Assembly: GCF_004193775.1 (NCBI RefSeq)
Contig: NC_041003.1
Coordinates: 40,677,611-40,741,610, forward strand
Direction of reading: 5' to 3'
Length of the DNA: 64,000 nucleotides
Origin: Glycine soja
Lineage: Eukaryota > Streptophyta > Magnoliopsida > Fabales > Fabaceae
How positions within the stretch are numbered: position 1 is the stretch's first letter; each line of letters opens with the position of its first letter. Of this stretch, positions 49,339 through 60,743 are shown one piece after another. A program made the translations under genes and the position numbers. The notes beneath the pieces were generated by a model. The model worked only from the letters and a program-made list of their open reading frames with translations. It was not told the origin of the DNA and made no database searches.

Positions 49339-51038
49339 TGTTGGATCGAGTGGCCTCAGAATAATTAAGAAGGGGGGGTTGAATTAATTATTCCTAAACC
49401 TTTACTAATTAAAAATTACTCTTTTAAGGCTTTTACTAAATTGTTAAGAGAATGAGGAGTAGAAGAGAAACTTAACAGCAAGTAAAAGCGTAAATTAAAT
49501 GCACAGCGGAAAGTAAAATAGTAGGGAAGAAGAAGACAAACACACAAGAGTTTTTATACTGGTTCAACAACAACCCGTGCCTATATCCAGTCCCCAAGCG
49601 ACCTGCGGTCCTTGAGATTTCTTTCAACCTTGTAAAAATCCTTTTACAAGCAAAGATCCACAAGAGATGTACCCTCCCTTGTTCTCTTTAAACCTAGTGG
49701 ATGTACCCTCCACTAGAACTGATCCACAAGAGATGTACCCTCTCTTGTTCTTAGTCAAACCCAAGTAGATGTACCCTCTACTTGTACCACAAAGGATGTA
49801 CCCTCCAATGTGTTAAGACAAAGATCTCAGGCTGTTAAACCTTTGATACTTTGTGAATGGGGATACAAAAGAATTCTCAGGCGATTAGTCCTTTGAACAC
49901 TTTTGTATTAGGAAATGGGAAGAATCAAAAGAATTCTCAGACTGTGTCATTTTGAATTCTTTGACAAGGGAGAAGGGAGACACAAAAGAATTCAGGCGGT
50001 TAGTCCTTTGTTCTTTTGGAAAAGGGAGAAGAGAGACACAAAAAGAATTCAAGCGGTTAGTCCTTGGCAAATTCTTTTTGGAAAAGGGAGAAGGAAATGA
50101 AAAGATGAATAACACAAGTTTTCAAGGTTTATAAAACCAAAAAACTTTAGAAAGCTTTTGGTACAAAGAAGAAGAAAAAGTTCAAAGAGATTCAAGGCTT
50201 GTAAAGGATTGTATAAAATAAGTGTAAAAGTGTATTGAAAAGCAAATCAAAGCCTTGCTTTTATAGACTCTTCATGTCTGACCAAGAGGACCATTTAGAA
50301 GAGTTATAACTTTTAGAAAAACTTAAAACCAATTTGAAAAAGTCAAAAACCTTTTGAAGAGTTACATCTTTTGATTTATTCAAAAACAAACACTAGTAAT
50401 CGATTACCAAATCAGTGTAATCGATTACACGAGGCTTTTATGTGAAAGGATGTGACTCTTCATATTTGAATTTGAATTTCAACGTTCAAAGAGACTGGTA
50501 ATCGATTACCAAAACATTGTAATCGATTACAGTTTTTTGAAATTAATTGGAACGTTGTAAATTCAGTTTGAAAACTTTTTCAAATTCATTTTGCTACTTG
50601 TAATCGATTACAATAATTTGGTAATCGATTACTAGAGAGTAAAAACTCTTTGGTAAACATGTTTTGAGAAAAATTATGTGCTACTCAATTTTTGAGAAAA
50701 ACTTTTTATACTTATCTTGATTAAGCCTTCTCTTGATTCTTGAATCTTGAGTCTTGAATCTTGATCTTGATTCTTGAGATCTTGAACCTTGAATCTTGAT
50801 TCTTGAGATCTTGAACCTTGAATCTTGATACTTGACTCTAAACTTTCTTCTTGAGTCTTGAATTCTTCTTGATTTACTTGAGTTGTTCTTCGATTGATCT
50901 TTGATTCACTTGAGTTGTTCTTTGATTGATCTTTGAGCTTTTTGTCATCACCTTTGTCATCATCTTTTGTTATCATCATTGTTATCATCAAAACACCTTT
51001 GAATCACTCTTGATTCATCATGAAACTTTGCTTCTACA
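49339..51038 (-). mobile_element. Solo LTR, 1,700 bp, SIRE-like, nested in the Copia 5' LTR
   Basis: Exact 5-bp duplication ACAGT (49334-49338 and 51039-51043); ends TGTTGG...TCTACA. It is a relative of the LTR at 60744-62204 and, in reverse, of the SIRE-like 5' LTR at 59738. Read on the minus strand: U3 with three pairs of GTAATCGATTAC, TATA box TATAAAAG at about 50265-50258, then a transcribed part with tandem repeats (GTTAGTCCTTTG-type units 49820-50090 and five GATGTACCCTC units 49660-49810). A CTTGAATCTTGA-type microsatellite occupies 50700-50900. No internal retroelement sequence remains. Confidence 0.92.
50396..50632. repeat. Three pairs of the palindrome GTAATCGATTAC, 9-bp spacers
   Basis: Perfect 12-bp palindromes at 50396, 50417, 50498, 50519, 50600 and 50621. 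Within each pair the spacer is exactly 9 bp but its sequence differs each time (CAAATCAGT, CAAAACATT, AATAATTTG). Pairs recur every 102 bp. Confidence 0.97.
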
Positions 51039-52110
51039 ACAGTTATAATAGAAAAATAAAACTAAGCTATAACAGAATACAAGCTATGTTAAGAGTAATA
51101 TCCTAAAAAATTACAAATTAGTAATTGTATGTTTGTATGATTTAATTATGATTTATTTGTGTTAAATAAAAAAATATGTGTTTTGTGTGAATAAGTATAT
51201 ATGATTAAGGACTAAATGTAGTGTAATTATGATGGCAACAATTAATTTAAACTAATAGTCAACATAAGAAGAAAGAGTTCATTAATGATATTGTGATAAA
51301 TATGTGAAACTTTTTACTAAAATGAAAAATTAAAGTTTTAATGACACAAATAGTTTAATAATGAGTATGTAATGACTTCAATTAATGAAACTAAGTGTTC
51401 TAAGATAATTAGTGATTTAAAAATTTAATTAAGGAATTAAACTTGGTTAAGCTAAATTGCATTGATTAAAGCCTAAAATTTCTAAAAGAGGAATTAAATT
51501 AGATGAAACTTAATTAAATAATTAGTAGTGTATGATTTGAGATTAAAGAATTTAAGATGACATATGATTAAGGACCTAATTAGATAATTAAAGAAGTTTA
51601 AATATAACTAAAATTGCTTAAATATACATGAATGGACCCAAATTGATCCAAGGGCCCATGACCCAACACAACTAGTGTAGCTGCTGGTTGAGAGGAAGAA
51701 AGATAGAGTGAGTTTTCAAATTTTCTCCTCCTTCTCTCTAAATATATTATATAAGGATACATATATAGAACGTCCTGTAATTTTCTCGTATTTTTAGAAA
51801 GTGATTTGATATTTATTTGTAAATTTTTAGTCAAAACTCTATTCTCTATCCATAGTCAAGGACAAATCCAGGAGTGTACTAAAGGATGGGATTGAAATAT
51901 TTTTAATACAATTACTTAAATATCCAATTTATTTTTATCATTGACAAATTAAATTTAAATATAGAAAAAAAATGATAAATTGAAAAGGATAAGTAGTAAA
52001 AAAGATAAATAAATTAAATTGAATATAAGGTTATTTCTAATCATTGATCAATTAAATTAAACTTAGGAAAAATGATAAATTGATAAGTAGTAGTATAACA
52101 GAAAAGTTAG

Positions 52111-52111
<1 letters not shown>

Positions 52112-52173
<62 letters not shown>
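52112..52173. repeat. (AT)n microsatellite
   Basis: About 60 bases of AT dinucleotide. Confidence 0.95.
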
Positions 52174-52177
<4 letters not shown>

Positions 52178-53221
52178 GAAAACCAATATATAATTTACAA
52201 TATAAGAAAATATTTATATTGGATATCGAAATCAATAACAAAGTAGTACCATGTTATTCTCACCCTTAATTTGGATTAGCATACTGTATTCTATTGGCAC
52301 ATGGCATTCAATGCTAACAACTAACTTTCAACAGTAAAAATTGAACGCATGTGCATGCATCGATGATAGAGCATCGAGTGTAAAAAAAATGACCAGACTA
52401 TTTTTCTTCTTCTTCTCTTTAATCTTGGAAATTAAAGATAAATACAGGATTTACAGTAATTTACATAATTTATTAAATTAACTGAATTAGATTTCCTTTT
52501 GAAAATACAGTTCTAGTCTCAAGTTAATGGAGTAGTTATTATAGTTTGTCACTTTAAATATAACTTACGGATCTATTGGTGCTTCGTGCGTCACTATTCA
52601 GAAATTGTGAACTACAGCTAAATACTCGCAGTTCATAGGTCCAATCTTTTACCTGAAAAAGCTAGGAAACCCGCGTGGAATTTAATGTAAACCGTGAATA
52701 AGTAGGGGCCAGGTCCACCACGTTACTGTAAGTTTGGTCTCAAAATCTGAAAGTACTAATCAGAAGCACATGGATTTTAGCTGACTTTTCGCGATTTAGT
52801 GAAGAACATATGGTTGATAATAAAGGATGAGAGTTTATGGTCCAACAGCAGATCCATAAATGACGAGTTGCTACACTTTTATCCAACAAAACTTGAATCA
52901 AAGGTTTGGCAAATGGGTCGATTGTATTAAAGATAATACTCCAAGGACATTTGGTTTTCTTTTGAAGAATTCAAGGACAGCTGATAATTTACACTCTCAT
53001 TTTTTTATTATTGTTATAGGTTATTTTATGCGGATAAACAAAATAATTTTATAAAATTAATCTTATATTATTTTAATTTATTTATAAATTTTGTTGTTTA
53101 TCATTAATATTATAAGAAATATAAGTGTATAAAGGTAACTAATATTACATTGAAAAATTAAAATGGTTTTCATAATTTATTTCTATTTGAATGGACAAGG
53201 AACTAATGTAATAAATGAAAC

Positions 53222-54144
53222 AATTTATTTTGATCTTTTATCTTATTTTTTTTAATTTAGTTTGTTCATTTATTTTTTAAAAAATTTACTTTAGTCCTTT
53301 ATCCTCTATATTTGATTCATAATGGTTCTTCTCTCCACTTAAAATTGATTCCATTAAAAATATAAAAATATCAATGACTAAAAAATACTACAAAATTTAT
53401 ATTTCTTTGTTTCTCTCTACTTCCTCCTTCAGAAGCCAAACCACTGTGTTCCCCACATCTATGACATTCATCATTTGCCCCAACTTCCCAATCCTAATGT
53501 TGCACCCGTCCTCTAGTTCCCTTAACACATTTGCCACTTTCTTCCACTTCCTCCGGTCCTCACACCCTACCTTGCCACCGTCGCAAATGTCACTGCTGCA
53601 AACGCCGTGGCTGTGAATGTCGTTGCGAACGTCACCACCTTCATCCATGATTCCAAACTTTTTGTTCTTGAACCTCCCAAATCTTCATTTTGATCTTCTT
53701 CGTGTTGCCTCCACCTATTGTTGCAAACATTGCCACCTCCACTTGTGCGTCATTGTCATGAATGTTATCACCTCCATGCCATACAACAAAATGTTCACAT
53801 ACAAAATCACCCTTTCTCTTTGATCTTCTTCACATTGCCTCGCATCATAAAAGAGAATTGAATTGAATGAGTGAGTGAGAGTCAAGCAAGAAGTGTGCAT
53901 ATTGATTGAGATTTAAGTTTCAAAATTGGAAAAAATAGAATTAGGGTTTAAGATTTTCAATTTGAGATTTTTTCTTTTGTGGCGGCTAAAAAGTCATAGG
54001 TATCTAAATATTATTAATGGCGCTATTTTTAAACTAATAGAAGAACCAATATGAATTAGTTTAAAATGATAAAGAACTAATATGAATTTTCTAAAAGATA
54101 AAAGACCAAACTAAATAAAAAAATAAGATAAGGAATCAAATAAG
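53222..54144. mobile_element. Possible non-autonomous element with ~100-150-bp terminal inverted repeats
   Basis: The left arm (TTTATTTTGATCTTTTATCT, then ...TTTAGTTTG) is the inverse of the right arm (...AAACTAAAT, AGATAAGGAATCAAATAAG), and further inner blocks match (AATGGTTCTTCT-type with AGAAGAACCAAT-type). The GC-richer interior (53430-53830) has coding-like texture on both strands but no recognised family. A target duplication was not found. Confidence 0.5.
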
Positions 54145-54643
54145 TCACTTGGAGTAAATTATACTACTAACTATTTATATGTTTTTACACTTTTTCAATT
54201 AAATGATGAAGAATGAATTATGAAGATGATTAGGGTCTAAACCTCGGTCTTTTTCTATAATTTCATCCAATCTAATTCAAGTTCATCAACGAATTTGAAA
54301 TAGCTAAATTAGGTTAATTCTAATTTATTAGCTACCAGGCTTAGCATATTTTTCTTAATGAATTTTTCTTAACTTACTAAATTGAAAGTTTAGGATGAAG
54401 GAAAGATATCTCTTGTATGATAAATCTTTGTTAAATAAGCGCTTCAATGTAAATTTATCGTATGTGTGACTTTAATTTAACAAAAACATATATACTAAAC
54501 AAATTAAATAACATTAAATATTTAATAAACCTTGGTGATTAAAAAATATTTAATAAACCTTTACATACTTAATATAAATATTTTAGGTTGAAAGTAAATG
54601 ATTATTTTAATTCACACAATTTTTATATACTAACTACAAATAA

Positions 54644-57143
54644 GACATTGACGTGGAGGGTGGTGAAGGAGTGCCTTGGTAGGGCCATGGCCAACCCAAA
54701 GTGGTTGGAGTTGTTCTCTGAAGCTTACCTGATAAACTTAGTGGCATCTATTTTTGATCACACCCCTCTGTTGTTGTGTAGTGATTGTGGCCAGTCTCAT
54801 GTTTTCAATAAACGCTTCTGATTCGAAAAGGCTTGGCTTGCAAAGAAGGATCTACCTGATGTGGTGAAAGCTGGTTGGGAGAAAGAAGAAGGTGGGAATT
54901 TCTTGTCTAAAGTGAATTCTTGTGTCTCCGAACTTTCCCATTGGGGTCGTAGGCTGAGCCTGGGTTTTCGGGCCAAGATTTCTCGATACAAGGCAGATTT
55001 AGAGAGGCTGTGATACTATCAAGATAAGGAGTCTATTGATGAGTTTAATAAAGTGAAAAGCCAACTCAAAGGTTTTAGTCCAAGAGGAAATGTACTGGAG
55101 ACAGCGGGCTAAAGCATATTGGTTAAAGGATGGCAACATGAATTCTAAGTTCTTCCACACTTTTGCTTCAACAAGGAAGAAAAGGAATCAAATTGATGCA
55201 TTGATGAATGTTGAAGGTCAATGGATTGATGATCAAGAGGGGATTTGTGAGCTGGCTCGGTCTTATTTTGAGGATCTTTTCCATCTTGATGAGGGTTCCT
55301 ATGACCCGGTGGTGGATTTGGTTCATCCCTACTTGAGTGAGGAGGATAATCATCCCTTGCTAGCCCTATTCATGAAGGAGGAGGTCAAAGCAGTTCTTTT
55401 TGACATGCACCCAGATAAATCTCCGAGCTCAGATGGCCTCAATCCAACCTTTTTTTTAAAAAAATTGGGACATTTGTGGTAATGACATTTACAATGCTTG
55501 TTGTTCTTGGTTTTTAAAGGAAACTATACAACCCTTCTATTAATCATCTCCTTTTCATAGATGATTGTTTCTTATTCTCTCAAGCAACCCCCCATGAAAG
55601 TGCAACCCTGAAAGATATCCTTGAAGTGTATAGGAGTGCTTCAGGACAAGCAATTAATCTCCACTAATCAAAAGACTCCTTCAGCAAAAATTGTAAACCT
55701 GAGGATAAAATGCTGACCATCAACACGCTTGGGGTTCAGGAACAAAACGTGGTTGATCACAACCTGCCCTTTTCTTGGCGAAGCATATGGAACTCTAGAG
55801 TATTGTTGCATGAAGGATATATAGATGGATAATTGGGAATGAAGGTTCGATATATGTTTGGCGTGAGCCTTGGATTCATGACTTCCAACCTCGCATTCTG
55901 AACATGCCCCTAGATGAAGAAGTTATGAATAATTGTGTCTCTGACCTTATGAATCTTGGAGAAAAGTGCTGGAACTCTAATGAGGATGTCGTTGCCTCAA
56001 TTATGAATTAATACCCCATTGATTCATCCTGTTAATAAAGATAAAAGGGTCTGGGCTTATGAGAATAATGGAGAATATTCGGTTCGGTCACCATACATAA
56101 TTTTATGAACAAAGCTAGTTATCAACACAGACCACCTAAAATGACCTGGAGATTAGAGTGCCATATGGAAGATTCGAATTCCACCCCGAGTCCGATTGTT
56201 TCTATGGCGGGTCTGTCGTAAATGTCTTCCTATGAGGACAAATCTGAAAAACAAAGCTATGGACTATGAGCTGCATTGTGATCATTGCCTTGATGCATTG
56301 GAGTCAAAATGACATATTTTCTTTCAATGTTCTACTAGTAAACAATGTTGGATGGAGGTTAACCTATGGCCTCTCATACAACCATTTCTGGACAATGCAT
56401 ATAGTTTTGAGGATGCTTGTTTTAAAGTTATTTCAAATTTGACAGACTCCCTATCAGCTAAATTTGTTATGGTTCTGTGGAGTCTTTGGAAGACCATAAA
56501 CAAACAAACGGTGGAATGATACAGGTCCTAACATATATTTGACTGTTTCAAGAGCCATTCAGGTGTTGCATGAGTGGATCAATGCTAGAAATTTGCAACA
56601 ACCAGAAAGCACTAGTCTAAACAATGAGGACTTTGCTTGGTGGGAACCTCCTCCAAGTGGTTTTCTAAAGTGCAATGTAGATGCTAGCTTCAATACACAG
56701 GAATAAACTACAAGTTGGGGGGTTTTGTTTCAGAAATGTCAATGGTGTGCTTGTAAGTGCTAGAAAAAAAAATGGATGAAGCTTAAGTTTGCAAATTCTC
56801 GAAGGGGAGGCTCTCAGCCTGCTCCATGTTATGAAATGGGCAATTAACTTGGGTTATACACGAGTGTATTTTGAAGTGGATTGCAAAGGAGTTCAAGACA
56901 TGATTCATAGCAGCAAATGCAATACAACATAGATATCTTTTATAATTCAAAGCTGTAAGCAGTTGTTGCATCAATTTACTCAATTTAAAGTTGAGTTGGT
57001 GAGACAAGCCAATGTAGTGGTTCATTCCCTTGCAAGGGTAGCTAGTGTCTATTTTAGTCCTCGTGATAATCTTTTCATCCCTATTTGTATTCAGACTCTT
57101 TTTTTATCAATAATATGAGTTGAGTTTGCTTTGAGTAAAAAAA
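54644..57143 (+). mobile_element. LINE (L1-type) non-LTR retrotransposon, 5'-truncated
   Basis: Bounded by a 12-bp duplication AACTACAAATAA (54632-54643 and 57144-57155) with an A-run at the 3' end (57137-57145 region). It begins inside the endonuclease domain and ends with a 3' UTR, as expected for target-primed reverse transcription. About 2.5 kb of a normal element of roughly 6 kb or more remains. Confidence 0.92.
54650..57040 (+). pseudogene. LINE ORF2 remnant: endonuclease end, RT pieces, zf-RVT, RNase H
   Basis: In order: the end of the AP endonuclease (MANPKWLELFSEAYLINLVA then DHTPLLL); linker YWRQRAKAYWLKDGNMNSKF, FHTFASTRKKRNQI and RT entry MHPDKSPSSDGLNPTFF (to 55482). A deletion of roughly 200 codons removes most of the palm, then HLLFIDDCFLFSQATPHESA holds a variant of the FADD catalytic box (55553-55575). 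A zinc-ribbon region PPRVRLFLWRVCRKCLPMRT (about 56185-56240) and RNase H start PPPSGFLKCNVDASFN (about 56650-56700) follow. Many stops (for example near 54820, 55011 and 56310) make it non-coding. Confidence 0.88.
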
Positions 57144-57155
57144 AACTACAAATAA

Positions 57156-57589
57156 AAATTCTATTAGAGTGTGTTTTGTGAGATGATTTAAAATTTTAAA
57201 GAATTTTTAAATTTTTAAATGTTTCAATTGAAATTATTTTATTTTTAAAATTCTGTGTTTGGATAAAGAAATTAAATTTTCTCATTTTCAAAATTTTATG
57301 TTTAGATAAAAAAAATTAAATTTCTTCATTTTCAAAATTTCTTATTTTGATAAAATAGTCAAATACATTCTTTTTTAAAATTTTATATTTGAATAAAATA
57401 TTTTTTTTGAATAAAATAATTATTTTTTCATTAATAAATTCTATGTACTATTTGTTGAGTGTAGTATTCCAATAAATATGTACTATTTTAATATCTTTCA
57501 ATTAAAAATATATTAATTCAATTATTTAAATCATTATTTCATTTAAAGTCCACTACAAAGTTCTATATCAAATGTACATCTAATTTGGC
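57156..57589. other. AT-rich degenerate tandem sequence
   Basis: Imperfect repeats of about 55-60 bases with TTTCAAAATTTTATGTTTAGATAAA-type units at about 57230-57410. No gene. Confidence 0.55.
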
Positions 57590-58230
57590 ATCAAGGCATA
57601 AAATACGAGATGTAATTCTCCTTCTCATCCAATGAAAGAGCTTTATAATCACAAACATAACGGGATTTTCTCTCAACCAATCGATTGCTTTATGTCAAAG
57701 TGCACCATTAAAATTAGGTATATTATCTAGCTCATTCACCACTTCAATGACTTGACTACTTCTTTCATTGAGGAAATCATTCATTCTTTCGATCTCTCCA
57801 CTCTTACTTGGGCGAATGTTTTTTCTTGAGATAGAACTTGATCCCTCTAAATCAATACTCACATTGTGAGTTGCTTCTTCTTCATTTGCTTCTTTGCTTA
57901 TGATATCATCCGCATCTAATGTTTTTTCTTCTTCTAGTCCAGTAACTCTATCCTTTGCACATAGGTCTACAATATCATCTCAATTAGGAATGACTTTGAA
58001 TTGAAATCGTTTAACCTCTTCATGTGACTTGAAAAAAATAGAAACATGTTAATAACAACACAAATAATAACTACAATTGAATAATAAATAAAATTAAAAA
58101 GATGATTGACTACATTAACATATTCATTCCATGCAATTTCATTTTCAACGGTAATCATGTACTTTGTGCTATCCCAGTCAAATCCGCTTTGAGTAAGAAT
58201 ATCACTAATAATTCCATACCATAATCTCTA
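57590..58230 (-). pseudogene. MYB/SANT-like DNA-binding domain gene fragment (PF12776 type)
   Basis: The minus-strand translation gives SGFDWDSTKYMITVENEIAW then NEYV (about 58190-58120) and, after an intron-like gap (about 58110-58030), SHEEVKRFQFKVIPN-like sequence, a DIVDLCAKDRVTGLEEEKTL block, an acidic linker, SGEIERMNDFLNE, and ALSLDEKENYISYFMP near 57600. Together these resemble plant MYB/SANT-like (L10-interacting-MYB-like) proteins, which often derive from the accessory ORF of PIF/Harbinger transposons. Stops (a TGA in place of Trp in IPN*DD, and TGA near 57700) show it is broken. No transposase is adjacent. Confidence 0.65.
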
Positions 58231-59737
58231 AAGCTAAAAATGATTTTTAACATTATCTGACATGAGGTGAACTCCAAAATGCTTGGACAAAATTTAAGTT
58301 GCAGTACTTTATGCTACTGCTTTCCAATTTCATCACCTTTATTGCCCAAATTTCTTTGATTTCTAAACACAAATAGGGATGACAACAAGAACATGAAAGA
58401 CTAATTTGGCAATTGAAATTTTTGGAAGACTAATTTTGTGATGCATGTGACTTTGGAAAAAACCACATTGAAGATTTTCTCTTAATTTTGATGGGTATAT
58501 TAAACCATTTTCCTCCCTTCAGTTTTAAGGCCTTGTTTGGCTTCCTGTTAGCACACATTCAGTGATGGTTAAATAAAATTGAATACACATGCTGTTAAAA
58601 ATTGAATCAGAATTATAGAAAAAAAAATGTTCCATTAACAGGAAATAGTAGAAATGAGTCACAGTACTTCAAAGAGGCCTCGGCTCTCCCACAATAATTT
58701 GAACTCCTCATAAATCAGAAGATAAAATCTCTGTCTCAACCCCTCTTGTGTATCGACAACTTCTAACTAACTAATAAATAATTAACCTATCATAGCTAAT
58801 TGCATAATTAACCTCAGTATATACCACTTCAAATAAACATTGGAAATAATCTTGACCAATTCAGTAACCAACATGGACTCTAATTCTGCATAATTACCTT
58901 GATTCCTCTGAATAAGTAAATAAAACTCGCAAAAATAATTCATATTAAAACTCAGTAAAATCATCACAACCCAAAAATTATTATAAATTTATAATTGCTC
59001 TCGAGTACTGTAGCATTAGTGTCATACAAAACTTGATGAAAAGAAGGAATTGGATAATGTTCTGCAATTGGTCATGCATTCCAAACATAAGATAAATCAG
59101 AACAATTGGTTATTCCACCAACATCAACATTCATAATATATATGCATATTCAGAAACAAGTATAAATTTTAGTTCCTATTATAATTTTTAAATTTTATAA
59201 CTTACTATTACTATTATTATAGTCCATAATGCAACTAACAACAAGACCCGATAGGACTAATAAATTTCAATTTTAGAAATTTAGTTTTCTAATTTTAAGA
59301 ATTGCTATGATAATATCTACATTTTTAAAAACTAATTAGTAAGTGGTTACAAAACACATTATGAGATCTGGAAATTACAATACAGTTGATCTACAAAGGT
59401 ATATATGCAGGTGAATCATAATAGGAAGTGTTCACTCCCCATAAATTATCTCGAACGTTACAACTTTTTTTTCTCAGTTTCCTCAATGATTACAAGATAG
59501 TGATTGAGGCACATGCATATTTTCAACAAATGGTATTCCCTTAAACTAGGATGTTTTTTTCACACTAAAAGGAGGAGCAAGCAAAAAAAAAAAAAAGACA
59601 AAAGACAAAAAGGGTGTAGTTCTTAAGTCTTGGGTATATTGGGGAAGGTAGATAGCAAAGAGGAACAATTAAAAAGCTCCCTTGGGCAAAAGTTCATTAG
59701 ATCAGAGAAAATCATTTGACACTCTTGTAGAAGCATA
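58231..59737. other. AT-rich intergenic DNA
   Basis: No gene recognised. A poly-A tract lies near 59584. Confidence 0.5.
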
Positions 59738-60001
59738 TGTTGTATAAAGCTTTTGATGATGCCAAAGATGAAAACTATTCAAAATTGATCAAAGTCAAGA
59801 TCAAGAATTCATGAGAAACGATTAACAATTAGTCCATTGTATGTTAAAAGAATCCCTTAAAAGAGACTGCAAAGGTTTGGCCTTAGGTAAATTCTTCAAA
59901 ACATCTTACAAAAGTTTTTAAGTAAACTCTTTTTGAAAATATGAAGCTAAAATAAGTTTTTAATAGTTTGAGAAAAAAATTGAATTTGAATTTTTGAATG
60001 T

Positions 60002-60216
60002 GTAATCGATTACAAAGAGATTGTAATCAATTACCAGAGACAAAACTGATTTAAACAACTTTTAGAAAGTTTTGAATTTAAATTTTAAATCTGTAATCGA
60101 TTACAACAGTTGTGCAATTGATTATCAGTCACGAAATTTTGAAATTCAAATCTGAAGAGTCATAACTCCCCAAAATTTATTGTGTAATCGATTACCACAT
60201 ATCTGTAATCGATTAC
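60002..60216 (+). repeat. Three 91-bp U3 units, each with a GTAATCGATTAC pair at 9-bp spacing
   Basis: First members at 60002, 60093 and 60184 (exactly 91 bp apart), all perfect GTAATCGATTAC. Partners at 60023 (GTAATCAATTAC), 60114 (GCAATTGATTAT) and 60205 (perfect). All spacers are 9 bp with unrelated sequence. Between pairs a GAAATTTTGAAATTCAAAT / GAAGAGTCATAACTC-like segment recurs. Confidence 0.95.
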
Positions 60217-60289
60217 CAGTGAGGAAATTTTAAAAATAACTCTGAAAAGTCACAACTGTTCACAAGTTTTTGAAAGGCCACCAAAGGCC

Positions 60290-60297
60290 TATAAATA
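60290..60297 (+). promoter_or_regulatory. TATA box of the SIRE-like LTR
   Basis: TATAAATA about 75 bases after the palindrome array. The same context (GCTATAAATATGTGA-like) is found, inverted, in the solo LTR at 61517-61524. Confidence 0.75.
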
Positions 60298-60743
60298 TGT
60301 GATTTGGGTTCGAAATTCTTTAGAGTTTTTCAGAAAAATAATTGTCCTATCCTCTCAAAAGAAAGCCTTGGTCAAACACTTGCAAAATCAATAAGGATTC
60401 TGATAAGATCTTCATCTTGTAACATTCTTCTGTACAAGAGAGAAATATTCTTCTTACTTTAAAGCAAACAATTGTTGTTCAAGAGACTGTGGGTCTCTTG
60501 ATTGTTAAGGATATATGAACACAAGGGAAGGGTATCCCTATGGGATTCAAAATTTGTAAAAGGAATTTACAAGTTAGTGGAAATCTCAAGCGGGTTGCTT
60601 GAAGACTGGACGTAGGCACAGGGCGTGGCTGAACCAGTATAAAAACTGAGTTTGCATTTCTCTTTTCTCTAAAATTCTTTAATTTATTGCATTTTATTTT
60701 CGCTTTGCTTATTTTAAAGAAGTATCATTTGAATTGCTCTTTA

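Larger units (their letters stand above)
45121..51094 (-). mobile_element. Ty1-copia element with ~205-bp LTRs (Ale/Retrofit-like), one LTR split by a solo LTR
   Basis: The flanks are exact 5-bp duplications GTAAT (45116-45120 and 51095-51099). The 3' LTR is 45121-45325 (205 bp). The 5' LTR is 49186-49338 plus 51044-51094 (204 bp once the nested solo LTR and its TSD are removed). A minus-strand PBS TGGTATCAGAGC (49185-49174) and PPT TTGAGGGGGGC (45336-45326) sit correctly. LTR ends on the coding strand are TCTTAACA...TTTTGTTA rather than TG...CA. The internal region is 3.86 kb with a broken gag-pol and a large integrase deletion, so the copy is defective. Confidence 0.93.
51100..54643. other. 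AT-rich intergenic DNA with one TIR-like element
   Basis: No gene recognised. It contains an AT microsatellite (52112-52173) and a possible TIR element (53222-54144), both listed separately. The short open frame at 52860-53054 has no recognisable family. Confidence 0.5.

Noticed and set aside
50396..50632. Regularly spaced short repeats resembling a CRISPR array
   Set aside because: The repeat is only a 12-bp palindrome with 9-bp spacers in pairs, inside a plant LTR; there are no cas genes and this is eukaryotic DNA.
50674..50991. Minus-strand 105-codon frame rich in Gln, Asp, Ser and Lys
   Set aside because: It is a CTTGAATCTTGA-type microsatellite in the solo LTR; composition and periodicity explain it.
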